Below, one piece after another: positions 1 through 12,690 of a stretch of 64,000 nucleotides of DNA (positions are counted from its first letter, which is position 1; every line of letters starts with the position of its first letter). The notes under the pieces were generated by a model. That model searched no databases and was not told where the DNA came from. It saw only the letters and a list, made by a program, of their open reading frames with translations. The stretch comes from Phaseolus vulgaris (lineage: Eukaryota; Streptophyta; Magnoliopsida; Fabales; Fabaceae): contig NC_023751.2 in assembly GCF_000499845.2 (NCBI RefSeq), positions 36,011,309 through 36,075,308 on the forward strand, read 5' to 3'. The position numbers were made by a program, and so were the translations under genes.

Positions 1-3000
1 TTGTATGACTATATCATTGGCTAAGACTTTTAAAGATTGGAATGACTGATACATATTTACCAACTTGAAAAGGATAATATTATTTTCTTGTTTTTAAAAG
101 TATAATTATTATGAATAGATGATGATAATGTTATAGCTCTAATTGTTATCAATAATATAATTATTTATTTATTTTTACATAATTTCAGTATTGTTATTGA
201 ATAAAATAATTAATTATTTTCTTATAATATTCAAACTAATATGAAATCTATATATTTTTGTGATATTTGTTGTCGGTGTTAGATTAAGAGTGGTTTATTT
301 GTAATAGTAACATTATATCAATTATAACATAATTAAATTATAAGATAAGTAGATACAAATATATTAACTTACAAATTCAATTTTAAAGGATTCAATAAAT
401 TTACTTTCTAAGATCATTCATCTTCTCACAAGTTTCTTAATATTTATATTCCGAATAACATTGATTATTCCTTCTTGGTTTTTTTATTAGCAAAAAAATA
501 ATAATAATAAATACAGAGCATACAATATACTGTAACAAAATATTACTATGAAAATATCCTACTATGACCTAAAATATAATGGATATATGCTATATTTGTA
601 CTCTCTTTTCAACTATCAAAACCAGCAAACTATCAGAAACACAACTATTTAAAACTGCATTTATTTCTATATTTTCATATCTCTCCAACTATTGTCACCT
701 AAAACATTTCCTAGATTTTTATAACCCCTTTTTTTTGTGAATTTGGTTGAATTTCTCACTTTTTTTATTAAATTGTGATCGTTTTCACTGAAAAATAAAC
801 GTTTTTCCGAATAAAAATGAAATAAAAATATTGAAGAAGTTGCAAACTTTAACACATTTAAAAGAACATAAAAATGTGAATGAAAAAGTAGAGTGGACCC
901 ATTTCTGATTCACTATAGGGACATGGTCACGCGGATAGAACGTCACCTTCACTTGAAAGGACTCTTCAAATTATTTTATGTTCTCCCACATACTTTTGTC
1001 TCAATAATATATAACTTCATTTTAATTTTATCTTATTATTTTCAATATTTTAATTTTATTTACTTTTTCTAAAATAAATCAATACAGTAATTACATATTA
1101 TTATTTAAAGTTACTTTATTAATGAAAGTATTTACTAATAGTACTTTTTTTAAAAATTTAGGATTATGTTTATGTGATTAAAGTCATTTTTTGTAAAATA
1201 GAAAAAACAAAATTAAAACAAACCATACTAAATATTTTAAAGTAAGTAGTAAATATTATTAAAAACACACATAAATAATATATTTAATAAAATGGTACAG
1301 TCAATTGTTTGAGAGTTTATCCCACAAGTTTTCTAGTTTATCTTCTAAATGTTTACCTTACTTTGACTACCAATTCCTCCAAATATATACCTCATCTCAA
1401 TTGAATTTAAATCATTTAACCATATAGAATACTTATGGCCTTTAACAACCCAGCTTCCATCACTTTGTTCATACAGATTTTAAAATTAAAAAAAAAACAG
1501 TGGAAAAAAAATGGAGTCATTTGATTGAGGATAGAATAAAAAATATGTTAATTTGTAAGATATACAAAGTGATGGAAGTGGCTAAGAAAATTATACACTC
1601 CCTTTCTCTTTATATCTGCTTCATTTGGTACCTTACTTTCATTTGGTAAGGTTTACTTTCATTTGGTCCCTTAGTTTGTAGAAGTTACTTTATTCCTTTG
1701 TATTTACAAACGTACGAGAAGAGTTGAATGACAGAGATTTCGTATCGATAAAATATTATAACATTTTTTATAATATATAAATAAGTGAAAATCTTATTTT
1801 ATATAAGGTAAGTATGTTTTATAAGATTTTTTAATAAAAAAAATTTAAAAGAAAAATTATCTTTTTTATTTAATGTGGGTTCAAGGTAGGAACATTGAGG
1901 TAGAAACAAAATGTAGATGTTATTAAGAGTTTTGTGAAAATTTTAGATTAACGTTTGAGTTAAATTTGACGAGTATTTAGTAGGAATGACAAAATGGTCA
2001 AATTTATTTGTTTTTGCTCTAACTCGCTTTTTATCTATTAAAAATGAGTGAGTCGAATTAATAAATATAAATTATACGGATTGATATTGGCAATTCATCT
2101 TATCATAGGATAGTTTGACGAATTGACATGTGGATCCGTCAATTTTCAAAAAAAATTGTAAATTTTTTATTTTTTATTTTGAATTTATTTATTTAGTTAG
2201 TAACTTATATAATTTTTTCAAAAATAAAAATAAAATGACAAAAACAACAATAAAATTAAATCAATTAATATTGTAATAAAATAATATGTAATACTTAATA
2301 AAACAAAATAAATACCAATAATAAATCAATAAACTAAATTATATATAAAAAAGTTAATATAACTAAAATTTTTATATAAATTATTCAGCACCACCAATTT
2401 TAATTATAAAACTTTGATTATTCAAATAATAAATAATAAAGGAGGACGGTTAAACATATTTTAAACTTTTAAAGCTAAGGCTCTTAGTTCTTATATAAAA
2501 TTTATTTACTTTTCTTTATATTTACAGAAAATATGTATTTCTACATCATTAATATTTCAGGGAAAGATTAAATAAAATTAAAAAGTATAAATGGAATGGA
2601 CGGCTAAAAACGAAACATTCTTTAAAATAAAAAGTCATATTCATAAGAACAGGAACATCTTTAAATGGAAACTATTAAAATAAATTGATAGCTACTTTAA
2701 ACAGAAAAAATGTTTAAAGATTCCCACTATAGTACAAAAACTATTTTACTGGGAGACTTGAAGTTGGAAGACTAATCTATTTTAAGTTAAAATAGTATTT
2801 TACACTTATAATGAATCTTAAAAATTATGCTAATGATCATTAGTTTTTATAGTGTCAATTTTATATTCTGATGGTGTATAACTATTAAATATATAAATAA
2901 ACATATAAAACAATAGAAAAATATATTGCTATTTAGTTACGTCAAAAATAGATTGCTATTTTAGATTATTTTAATTAATGACGAAATCACCAACCAAATT

Positions 3001-3310
3001 GAGTTAATATTTAGAAGCCTAATTTTTATTTAATCAGGATTTAAGATTTAGGTTTTAAAGAGGTTTATTTATCACTGTATTTTATAGCAATTATATATAC
3101 TTAAATTACCATTTCATATTATATTGGTAATGTATATTAAGAGTGACCAATAATTGCAACTACAAACTTTGTAAAAATTTTGATAACTACTTTTATTTTT
3201 TTAAGAAAAAGTATTAAAAATCAGTTACAAATTTAATTACAAAATTATAAATTTTAGTCTCTAATTGCAAGCTATTTGTCAAAACAGATGATTTTAGTCA
3301 CTATTTTCAT

Positions 3311-3364
3311 CACTATTATTGGTATTTTTAAAAGGATGAAAATTTATACCAATTAATAATAGTG
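3311..3364. repeat. Small foldback with CACTA-like ends
   Basis: CACTATTATTGGTAT at 3311-3325 pairs imperfectly with ATACCAATTAATAATAGTG at 3346-3364, giving a short hairpin whose ends read CACTA and TAGTG. The flanking trinucleotides do not match, so transposition is not shown. It may be a very short miniature element or chance. Confidence 0.35.
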
Positions 3365-3808
3365 AAATTAACATATACTTATTAGACAAACTAAGGAAAC
3401 ATGATTTTTAGTTTTTAATGACATCCATAGTACTTCATTTAAAACTCATAATATAGAATAAAACAAATAAAATTGTTACATCAACATAATGTATGAGTAT
3501 ATTAACACATTGGTTTGAAATCAAATGCAATAGTACTCTATGGAGGAAGGTTTGACACTATATTTGTTGAATATATTCTTGTATATATATTTGTCTCTAA
3601 ATAAATATTTTTTAAATCATTAATTACTAAAAATATGGTATCTATATTAAGATTATAATTTTTTTAATTAGAATAAATAATAAAATTTTGATAAAATGAT
3701 AATTTATAATTAACGTACATATAATATTTTAAAGAATATTACTTACATAAATATATTACGAGGTTTGAATTATATGTTATGTAATTTTAAATTATTTTCT
3801 CAAGTACA

Positions 3809-3812
<4 letters not shown>

Positions 3813-3844
<32 letters not shown>
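3813..3844. repeat. (AT)16 microsatellite
   Basis: Sixteen uninterrupted AT units. Confidence 0.95.
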
Positions 3845-3846
<2 letters not shown>

Positions 3847-4946
3847 TTAACTAAAAGTAAATATATCTTTAAAATTTTAGTATATAAATTGAAAGTATAT
3901 ATTCAACAACAACAAATTACCATTTAATCAAATCAATGCATAAATGAAATAATTTATATTCATTATACAAAAATATATTTTAAAAAATTATATCAGTTTC
4001 TTTTTATTATTTAACAATATTAAGTAGATTAAATATGATATATTAATTTTAAATTAGAATAAATAATAAAAATAATATAATAATTTTTGAAATATCATAT
4101 AAAATGTTAAGATAAATTAATTATATAATTATAAACATTTCAAATATAAAATAATTAATACAAATACGAGGATTAACTTGTATTTTAAGTAATTTTGATT
4201 TCTTTCTTAAAGACAATTTAAATAAACGAAATCAAAAGTTTAGGAAAGAAATAACCTAAAATTACAATTCTAAGTTAGAGAGTAAAAGCTAAGCTAAACA
4301 ATATTATTATATTAGTTTCTTTCTAACCGCGATATTCTAATTAGTTCATTTCCATAATAAATACTGACGTTTAACTATCTTATAACAACCTAAATAATGA
4401 TTTTTAATAAAAAATAAGAGTATTTATTTATTTTTCATTAAGAAAAATATAATATTATTATATATTATATAATATAATACATTAATTTAATTTTTATTTT
4501 GTTTAAATATAAATTTATTTAATATGTTGTATGCATAATGTTTTAAAAATTTATATAGACAAAGGAGATTTATTGTTATTTTAAACTTTTCTATACAATA
4601 AATATATAATTTTACTATCTATTAACTTTAATTTCGAATATATTTTATTATAAATATAAATATAATATTTCTATTATCAATTAATTTAAATAAATTTAAC
4701 TTATATATACGTCATTTTTCTCTTAAGTAAACTAATAAAAAAAATATTTTGATAGTTTAGTAAATTGAGTTTTCACTCAACAAGTTAAAGTAGAATTTCC
4801 ATAAAACACATTTATTTAATATTTTAAGTATATTTTTTTATAATATTTATAGCCACTAAATAAAAAACAATCTAACAAATCGAATTTGATAGAACTTTCA
4901 CACTTGGCCGTTGTAAATTTTATAATTTTTGTTAACACAAACATAT

Positions 4947-5090
4947 GAAATAGAAACCAATTTTAGAGATAAAAATAATTAGTTGCTATACTCATTAAAT
5001 TAGAGACCATTTTAGAAACTAAAAAAAATGGTTTATAAATTAGTTTATATTATTGTTAAATAGTTTCTAAATTGATATCTAATTAGTTAT
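4947..5090. mobile_element. CACTA-type miniature element remnant
   Basis: The stretch resembles the body of the complete elements at 9061-9504 and 13823-14200: an ATAGAAACCAATTTTAGAGA-like start, then TAATTAGTTGCTATA and TTAGAGACCATTTTAGAAAC blocks. The terminal CACTA bases and the 3' half are missing, so this is a truncated copy. Confidence 0.55.
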
Positions 5091-5629
5091 ACACATTTTT
5101 ATTTTTTTATTTATATGTATTTATATTTAATATTAAAATTTGAGTAAACAATGTTATAGTTAATACATTTATATTAACAATATAAATTTATAGTATATTA
5201 TGAATAAAAAATGTCATTATCATTACGTATATTTTCATTTTTTATTTTTATCATAATCATATGTGTATTCAAATTTATTGAAATGAAGTAGAAACTTATG
5301 TGTATTCATATTTTTTAAACATCAATTTGTCTATATACATATGTTCTAAAAAAAAATATGTCTAAATAACCAAAATAAATTAATAAAATAAAATATGAAA
5401 TAAAAATAAAATAAGAAAAAAATTTAGATAATATCTTAATTTTTTATTTAATAGAAAAGGAGATCACTTTAAAACAGAAAAAAAACTTACTAATCTCTCT
5501 AATGACAACAAATAAAATAAAATTTTAAATTTTATTAACTTTTGAAATTATAAAATGTTCAAATAATCAAAATAAAATAATAAAATAAAATATGAAATAA
5601 GGATAAAATAGGAAAAAAAAAAAGTTCTC

Positions 5630-5990
5630 TTTTATCAGCCGTGCGAGATGAAAGTCTCATGCACGGTATTATGAAATATCATTTCTCTTTTTTCTAAAGA
5701 AGCCCTTCCTATCGAGCAACTTCTGGTTCGTAGCACTGGAACCAGGTATCCCAACCCCGGACCTGAAGTTATAGTGGAGTTATATATGGATATTGATAAG
5801 TATAGATTAATTTTATTATTATATAATTTTTTTGTCAAAAAAAACATTTGATTGCAAAATCAGTTATTTTATAGTTATTCATCGGACTGCGAGGAGCACG
5901 CCTGAACGCGGTGTCTGTGGAAGAATATTCTGGAGAAAAGGATGCACAACCTTTGACTCCAATCAGATTCATCTTTGCTCAAATACATTT
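5630..5990 (+). other. Organelle-like patch with group II intron domain V
   Basis: Positions 5637-5667 fold as a group II intron domain V. The AGC catalytic triad starts the hairpin, a CCGTGC/GCACGG lower stem follows, an AT two-base bulge sits on the 3' side, and a GAGAT/GTCTC upper stem is closed by a GAAA tetraloop. Domain V is the catalytic hairpin of self-splicing introns in plant mitochondrial and plastid genes. The sequence after it (5700-5770) and a second block (5875-5975) are richer in GC than the surrounding DNA, which suggests a nuclear insertion of organellar DNA. I could not identify the host gene or say whether the source was mitochondrial or plastid. Small open frames here have no recognisable product. 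Confidence 0.6.
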
Positions 5991-7433
5991 TTTCTTATAA
6001 CTTTATTTTTCTATATTTAATTTTATTCTCTTCCTATTACTAACTTCTTTATGAACATGATGAGAGTTTTGATTCTTTCTACTGAAAGCTTTTCAAAAAC
6101 ATTTGGTAGCATTACATAAAGTTGTTTGAGCTAGTATTATAACTGTTACTTCATTCCACCACTTTCTTAAACACAAAGAATTAGACTCATGATAACATTC
6201 TATAACCAACCAAATAAAATATGAAACCAATAAGTGGACACCATGTATCAACAAAATCTTTCGTTTTTTAACCTTTTATTTTTTATCGATAATAGTTAAA
6301 AATTTATTCATTCTGTTTTTTTCTGAAAAAAAAAACAGAATTATATAATCTTTATATCCTATTTTATAATATAAGAATCTCTTTACCAATGAACATGAAA
6401 TCTTCTATACCATTCCAAAGCTCACTCCCAAAACAAAACAAAAGAGAAGATTGAGAGTGAGACTAGTGACAAAACAAAAGATAAAATTATAAAATTGCCC
6501 CATCATATATATGTCATGCCCCCATGTTCTACTTGCCCACCATGACTTAGATTCTAAATTGTTGTTTCCAATGTTTTTAACCTTTTCATTAAGAGACAAT
6601 GAATGCTTACAATAATGCATTGGGTTTATTACATAATGCTACACAACTAATGAATCAATATCTCTCTCCACCTTTCTAATTCATCATTTGTCACCACTTT
6701 ATTTTGTTGAAACTTTAACACATGATGGAGATAGTTCATTGAATCCAAAGATAAATTAGGGTTTAAAAGTTTAGCCCCATTAAAATTTAAGTATGGATTA
6801 GAATTTAACATACAAAACATCATTATATTTTCGAGTGAAAACAGCTCTAATCTATTAACTTTTTTTCTATTTTGATGATTTTTTTTTTTCATAACATTTA
6901 ATTTACAAGATAAAATAACGAGATATTGTTTAAATTCAATCATTAATAGAAAGTAAATACTCAAGTTATTTATGTTTCATGTCAACACCACTCTTAAATC
7001 AATCTGATCCAAATTTAACCCGTAAATTATTAAATTCATCTGAGTCTTATATTAGTTTAGGTATAGAAATTCAACACACATAAGATTTAAAAATAAACTA
7101 TAATCAAACGTATGCAACTAATATTTTAGTTACACTTAGTGTGATAATACCATTCGATTCTGACTAAATATGTTTGAACGATTTTTTCCAATAAAAATTT
7201 GTAAAAGAAAAAAGTATGACTTTAGATAGCATTCAACCAATAAAAAAACATAAGTGATGGAAAATTAAAGCACGCCGTTTTTCAATAATTGTCTCAATGA
7301 CTCGTTGATGACTAAGAGAACGTGGAGAACTTTGCTTCTTTTAGACATTCATTTCACCCTAGTGCTTTCGCAATTTCTCAGTACTGAAAAATGTTTAATT
7401 ATATGCTTCATATTTATATCACATAAATATTAA
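5991..7433. other. Intergenic DNA, no gene seen
   Basis: AT-rich, with scattered short open frames on both strands that show no domain or splice structure. Nothing supported. Confidence 0.5.
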
Positions 7434-8100
7434 ATAGTTTGAAGGTGTAAAGTTTTTCCCTCAGCTCAAGTCATTGTTTGGCGGGTGTTGTCTAATAAGA
7501 TTGCAACCAGGGCCAACTTGAAAAGGCATGGGGTCGTGGTTGAAAGTCTTTGTGCAGTTTGTGCAAGGTGAAAGAAGAGTCGTGTTGTCATTTGTTCTTT
7601 GAGTGCAAAATAACCTGACTTGTTTGGAGTCAATGTTACACTTGGCTTGGAGTGGCGTCAGGGGACCACAATGACTCAAGTTATCATTTTTTATAATTTA
7701 ATTTGGATAGAGCATCTAATTCTGTTAATAACATTTGGGGCGCGATATGGATTGCTGTAGTAAGTGAGATTTGGAAGCACATGAACAATGTTATTTTTAA
7801 AGGTGGTGTGATTGATGTTTTTGAAATGTTTACTCTTGTTCAGTTGAAGGTTTGGTCGTGGGTGTCCAAGACATTATCATCTCTTTTTTTCTTAGTTTGA
7901 CTGGTGTTTTAATCCTTTAGGTTGTATGAGGTTAGTTAAATGACACTTTTTTCGGCAGTGTTGGTTTGTCTCTTTGTTGGTATGTCGGTGTTTATCGGAA
8001 TTGGGTTATCTATTGGTAGGAGGTTTTTGGTTTTGGTATAAGGGTTAGATTACTTCTGAAGTGATTCTTATTTATTCATTCTTTCTTGGTGATAAAAAAA
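7434..8100 (+). mobile_element. 5'-truncated LINE, zinc-binding RT tail and 3' UTR
   Basis: Frame fragments after 7461 read AQVIVWRVLSNKIATRANL and then a Cys-containing segment typical of the zf-RVT domain that follows the reverse transcriptase in plant L1 elements. A later piece (7703-7900) reads WIAVVSEIWKHMNNVIFKGG, which matches the frames at 38100-38250 and 63180-63300. The copy ends in GTGATAAAAAAA at 8090-8100, with a hairpin at 8049-8065 just upstream. AAATATTAA near 7424 resembles the sequence after the A tract, so a worn target duplication is possible. Stops and frameshifts make it non-coding. Confidence 0.8.
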
Positions 8101-8230
8101 ATATTAATTTTATCTAATATATAATTAAAAGATTAGGTTTCTTGTAATTGGTTTGAATATGGAATTGTATATACTTTAGTTTATCATATATTTTTTACAT
8201 CAATCATATCTCTATTACATGAGTCCTTTA

Positions 8231-8360
8231 TAAGATTTTAATTTTAATAAAATTTTTGTTGCAAGTAGTTATTTTATGAGATCTTAGTTTTAATAAAATT
8301 AATTGTTGAAAGTAGTTATTTTATGAGATCTTAATTTTAATAAATGAATTGTTGAAAGTT
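8231..8360. repeat. Tandem repeat, about 48 bp, 2.7 copies
   Basis: The block AAGTAGTTATTTTATGAGAT with flanking TTAATTTTAATAAA and TTGTTGAAAG recurs about every 48 bases. Copies differ by a few substitutions. Confidence 0.75.
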
Positions 8361-8795
8361 ATACGGTGAAACATCACTCTTAAGAACATATTTTAATTCA
8401 AATGCAATGGTCTTATAACATTCCTATTTATTAATGTTTTATTTAATTATTGGCAGAAATATATATTTTTAAAATAGAAAAATAATTTTTTATTCTTATG
8501 ATCGAGTGTCTTGTTTAATATATAAATTTGTTTATGTTATGTTACCACAATAAAAATGTTTTATGAGAATAACATCATAATCTTAATTAAGACTCAATGT
8601 ATAGCCCCTATAAATGTTCTTAGGTTGATTTAGTTAAGTCTATTTTTTCTATTTATTTTAAAAAATCGTTATTTAGTTTTTTTTTTAAGAAAAAATTGTT
8701 TCTAATGTTTCCCATACAAGTATCAGAAAATATAAAGCAAATTGAAAACAAGATACAATTTTATAATTTAAAATACAAGTGAGATTTCATGTGAA

Positions 8796-9579
8796 CACTA
8801 AAAAAAAATTGAATAAGAATTAGTTTTAAAAATAAAAATTTATTAATTATTATATTGACTAAATTATATATTATTTTAGAGACAAAAAAATTTATTGATA
8901 TCTATAAAGTAGTTTCTATTATTGATAACTAATTTTTAAATTAATATGTAATTAGCTACCAATAATCTAAATAATTGTTAGCTAACTAAATACAAATTTT
9001 AAAACTATTTATCAATAATAGAAATTACTTTAAATACTAATAATTTTTTTAATCTCTATACACTATAAGAAAATTGTTAAATAGAAACTAATTTTAGAGA
9101 CCAAAATAATTTGTCACTATATTGACTAAATTAGAGATCATTTTATAAACTAAAAAGTGCATATAAAGTAGTTTCTATTATCAATAAACATTTACAAAAT
9201 AGTTTCTAAATTGGTATCTAACTATTAGCTACCAAGGTTTAACTACTAACTACTTATGTTCTAAATTAGTCTTTATCAGTCTTTTAGAGACTAATTTAGA
9301 ATATAAAATATTAGTAATTAAAACTTTGATAACTAAGTTAGATACTAATTTAGAAACTATTTTATAATATTTTATTAATAATAAAAACTACATTAGATAT
9401 TAATAATTTTTAGTATCTAAATTAGTATCTAATTTAGTTAATATATTGACTAATTATATTTGGTCTCTAAATTTTGTTAGCTATTTAATGATTTTCTTGC
9501 AGTGATACTAATGTCTAAATTAGTCAATATAATAATTAATTATTTTAATTACTTTTTATTTAATGATTTTCTTATAATG
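8796..9579. mobile_element. CACTA-type miniature element (outer copy)
   Basis: The left end reads CACTAAAAAAAAATTGAATA. The right end reads AATGATTTTCTTATAATG, the inverse of CATTATAAGAAAATCATT. Both flanks carry GAA (8793-8795 and 9580-9582), the 3-bp target duplication expected of CACTA transposons. It has no transposase and so depends on an element elsewhere. A second element sits inside it at 9061-9504. Confidence 0.8.
9061..9504. mobile_element. CACTA-type miniature element (inner copy)
   Basis: This is a 444-bp element with ends CACTATAAGAAAATTG and, inverted, CACTGCAAGAAAATC. It is flanked by ATA at 9058-9060 and 9505-9507. Removing it and one ATA restores the continuity of the outer element. 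There is no coding capacity. Confidence 0.88.
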
Positions 9580-9794
9580 GAACAAACTAATTAGTAATGC
9601 TTATTATTTTTTTTAATTACAAAGTTGTTAATTTTTAAATGTTATTCTCTTATATGTATTTGTATGAAATTTTGTCATTTTAACCAATTTGGAACTCCAA
9701 AGTTCATCACCAATATTCTACTCTCTTAAAGATAATGATATTATTAAAAGCAAACAAATATAATACAGTAATGAAAATCTACATTTTGGAAGTT

Positions 9795-10000
9795 CAAATC
9801 GGTTTCTAAAGAAATCTATGTCTAATACAAGTTTTCTTGTTGATTAAAAATATGTATAAACAAGTGGAAGTGGACAAAGTCTTTAAACCAAAAAATCTTT
9901 CCTCACTCACATTAGTTCCTAAATTTGCTAGTTTGTCAATACTTTTATTACTTTCTCTCTGAACATGAGATATAAAAAATATTACCAATGAAGAGATATT
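9795..10000 (-). mobile_element. LINE RNase H domain remnant
   Basis: The minus-strand frame reads ISHVQRESNKSIDKLANLG. This matches the end of the RNase H domain (RVT_3) that follows plant LINE reverse transcriptases; the D of SIDKLANLG corresponds to a catalytic Asp. The fragment at 41410-41690 on the + strand has the matching motif NACADKLANLG. Only the C-terminal part survives. Confidence 0.65.
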
Positions 10001-11199
10001 TTCTTATATAGCATTTAATAATGTTTATTCTGCATAGTTTGGATTGGAGAGTAGAAAGTTGAGGGTGTAGAAAAGTGAAAACGTGAGAATTTGAAAAGAA
10101 AATGTGAATAAAGTTTAGTGTGCTTGGATTGATATATGTTATAGTGGATGTGTGAGAAAAGTTTATTAAAGTTTGTGAATAATGTGATGGTTGTGAGCAA
10201 TTTTTTTTTATTAAATGTGTAAAATGTAAGTTTATAAATTTATCTTTATCTTTAATATATTTTGTAAAATTTAATTTAACTAATTTTTATATAAAAAAAA
10301 TACAAGTCTCTTATCATTTTTAGAACATAAATTTTTTTTATAAAAAAAATTATAAAATAATATGATGACTGTGATTGAAAAAAAATTAAAATTCACCATA
10401 TAATATATAAAAAAATTAATTAATTAATTAATTGATTTATATAATTTATATAATTAATATTATTTATTATAATATTTTTTTATATAAATAATTATATTTA
10501 TTATTATTAATATTTAATACAAAATAAAATAAAATAAAAATAATTAATAATAATGATAATAATATTTATTAAAATTAATTGATTTACAATTATTATCATT
10601 ATTTTAAAAATTTAGTTTATTTAATATTATTATTTAATATTTAATACAAAATAAAATAAAATAAAAATAATTAATAATAATGATAATAATATTTATTAAA
10701 ATTAATTGATTTACAATTATTATCATTATTTTAAAAATTTAGTTTATTTAATATTATTATTTATAATTTTATTATTATTTTATAAATTAATTTTAAATAT
10801 AATTATTATTTTAATATTTATATTAGTCTTAATAATATTTTTTTATTATTATAAATATATAAATGTATTTATATTATTATTATATTATAAAATAATATTA
10901 TATTATAAAATTATATACATAATCAATTTCTTTCGATGTTTTTTAACCAACATAATCAAATTCTTTTTTAAGATTAACCTGGACAAAAGCTTATGTCAAC
11001 ATCATCCAAACATAATGTTAATCATTATATGGTGAGGATATAGGAAACTTCCTAAAATGTGTTAAAGTACTTGAGAAAAATGAAGTTTTCAACAGTTATT
11101 CATAACCCATTTGGATCTATTACCTGCATACATAAAAAAAATTAATGCTTTGGCAGATAAAAAAAAAGAGATTTATCAAATGTATGTGAATTTTTTATA
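10001..11199. other. Very AT-rich intergenic DNA
   Basis: Apart from the 127-bp tandem duplication listed separately, only low-complexity A/T sequence is present. The 109-codon frame at 10706-11035 is an Ile/Tyr/Phe/Leu-only product of that composition and is not a gene. Confidence 0.55.
10505..10763. repeat. 127-bp tandem duplication
   Basis: A segment beginning TATTTAATACAAAATAAAAT at 10511 recurs at 10638. The two copies are almost identical up to TTTAATATTATTATTTA, where they diverge. The near identity points to recent duplication. Confidence 0.9.
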
Positions 11200-11292
11200 G
11201 GGCATACTTTTTTCTTTTTATTTTAAATAAAGGTTTGATCACCTCTAAAATATTTATATTTATTTATTATTTTTATTGATAAAAAAAATATC
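11200..11292 (+). mobile_element. LINE 3' tail, about 90 bp
   Basis: AAAGGTTTGATCACCTCTAA, a T-rich stretch and the terminal ATTGATAAAAAAAA match the 3' ends of the other LINE copies in the window (for example 48741-48810). No coding part is attached, and the hairpin stem is worn. Confidence 0.5.
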
Positions 11293-12690
11293 CATACATA
11301 AACACAATAATATGCACATCTGAATTTGTGACCTGCTACAATATATGATGCTCTTTAGAGCATCATCAAAGGAGAGTACTTGATATTGTATTTAAAATTC
11401 AAAATCAAATTTGTTCAACAATTTTACAATTAAAAATTAGTGCAACACAGATTCAATATATGCATGATATGTTGAGAGGTATAGTTGGTTGATCTTTTGA
11501 CTATATGATTGCATCTCTAGTTCATGATTACACTTTTTTATTGTTGATTGTTTTAATCTGATCAGATGTGAAACTTCAATCAATCTTTAAAAAGTCTTTG
11601 GAAAACATTCATTAAAAAATATTTTTTAATGAACATATGATCTATTATTTTAAGTTAATAATCCATTATCTGAATTAAAATTGAATTTTATTTTGTTAAT
11701 ATATAATCAATGTTGTTAAAAAAATTCAATATTTTTTTAATAAATTGATTAGTCAAAAGAATAATCTATATTGATTAAAATTAATTTTTATGAGTTTTAC
11801 AAATAATTGGTTATTTTAACTATGCAATCTAAAGGTTATACTTTAGCATATAATCCATTATGTTTAATAATAATTTATTGTATGATTTCAAAATATTATT
11901 TTGGATATTTTGAAAAGAAAAATAATTTATTATCATTAAAAATCAATTGATTATATTTGTTAGTAACCACTTTAATGTTCAAATTTCTTTTAAAAGATAA
12001 GCATTTGATTGTTTCAAGAACTACTATTTTCAAATACTTATGAATGATTTTAGTTGTTTTTTTAAACAAGAATTCTTGGAATATCATCTTTTACATTTTG
12101 AGAAAATTAAGATCATTTATAAGAGCTATAATTTAGTAATATTACAAATTTTAATTGATAAAATAGTTATACTTCAACCCCTAATTTAAACATTTTTACA
12201 TACTTTTGATTATAAGATGGATGTGAACGATTTATTCTTAAATTTGTGTTAATTTCAGGATTTTAGTGGAAAGTGGAGATAAAAGGGCTAAAGGATAATG
12301 AATAAGGTGAAAAGAGAAAGTTGGAACATTAGAAACTCGCCAAAAACTTGTCCAAGCGATTTCACTCTAGTGAAATTGAGTTTTTTCTCATCAAACTCGC
12401 TTAAACAAGTAATAACTCGCTTAAATGAGATGCCACTCAGCCTAAACCCAATTAGGTTTAGTTTGATCCACTTGATAGATAATTATTCACCAACTTTCAT
12501 GAAATTATTCACTAACTTTATACCAATCTTATTCATTGAAAAAATGGTCTAACCACTTTATAATATAATCTTTTTATAATATCTTTTTTCATTTATAACA
12601 TTTGGATCCATATAACTTATTTAAGGGAAAAGAAATTGGTTCAGATTAATGAGTTGAAAACATAGGGTAGATTTTTTTTATTATTATTAG
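11293..12690. other. Intergenic DNA, no gene seen
   Basis: AT-rich. A patch at 12330-12450 repeats ACTCGC-like words (AACTCGCTTAAA) in a way that recalls part of an LTR, but no ends were found. The 84-codon frame at 12298-12552 lies over that patch and is unconvincing as a gene. Confidence 0.45.

Larger units (their letters stand above)
1..5630. other. AT-rich intergenic DNA, no gene seen
   Basis: No open frame here has protein-like composition or splice structure. The stretch is very AT-rich, with runs of A or T, a TA microsatellite, a small foldback and a CACTA-type remnant that are listed separately. Nothing else could be supported. Confidence 0.6.

Noticed and set aside
6647..6964. 105-codon minus-strand frame
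   Set aside because: No domain, Asn/Lys/Leu-rich as expected of AT-rich DNA, and no supporting promoter or splice signals.
10706..11035. 109-codon frame
   Set aside because: Product of A/T-only sequence, almost entirely Ile, Leu, Tyr and Phe, and it overlaps a tandem duplication.
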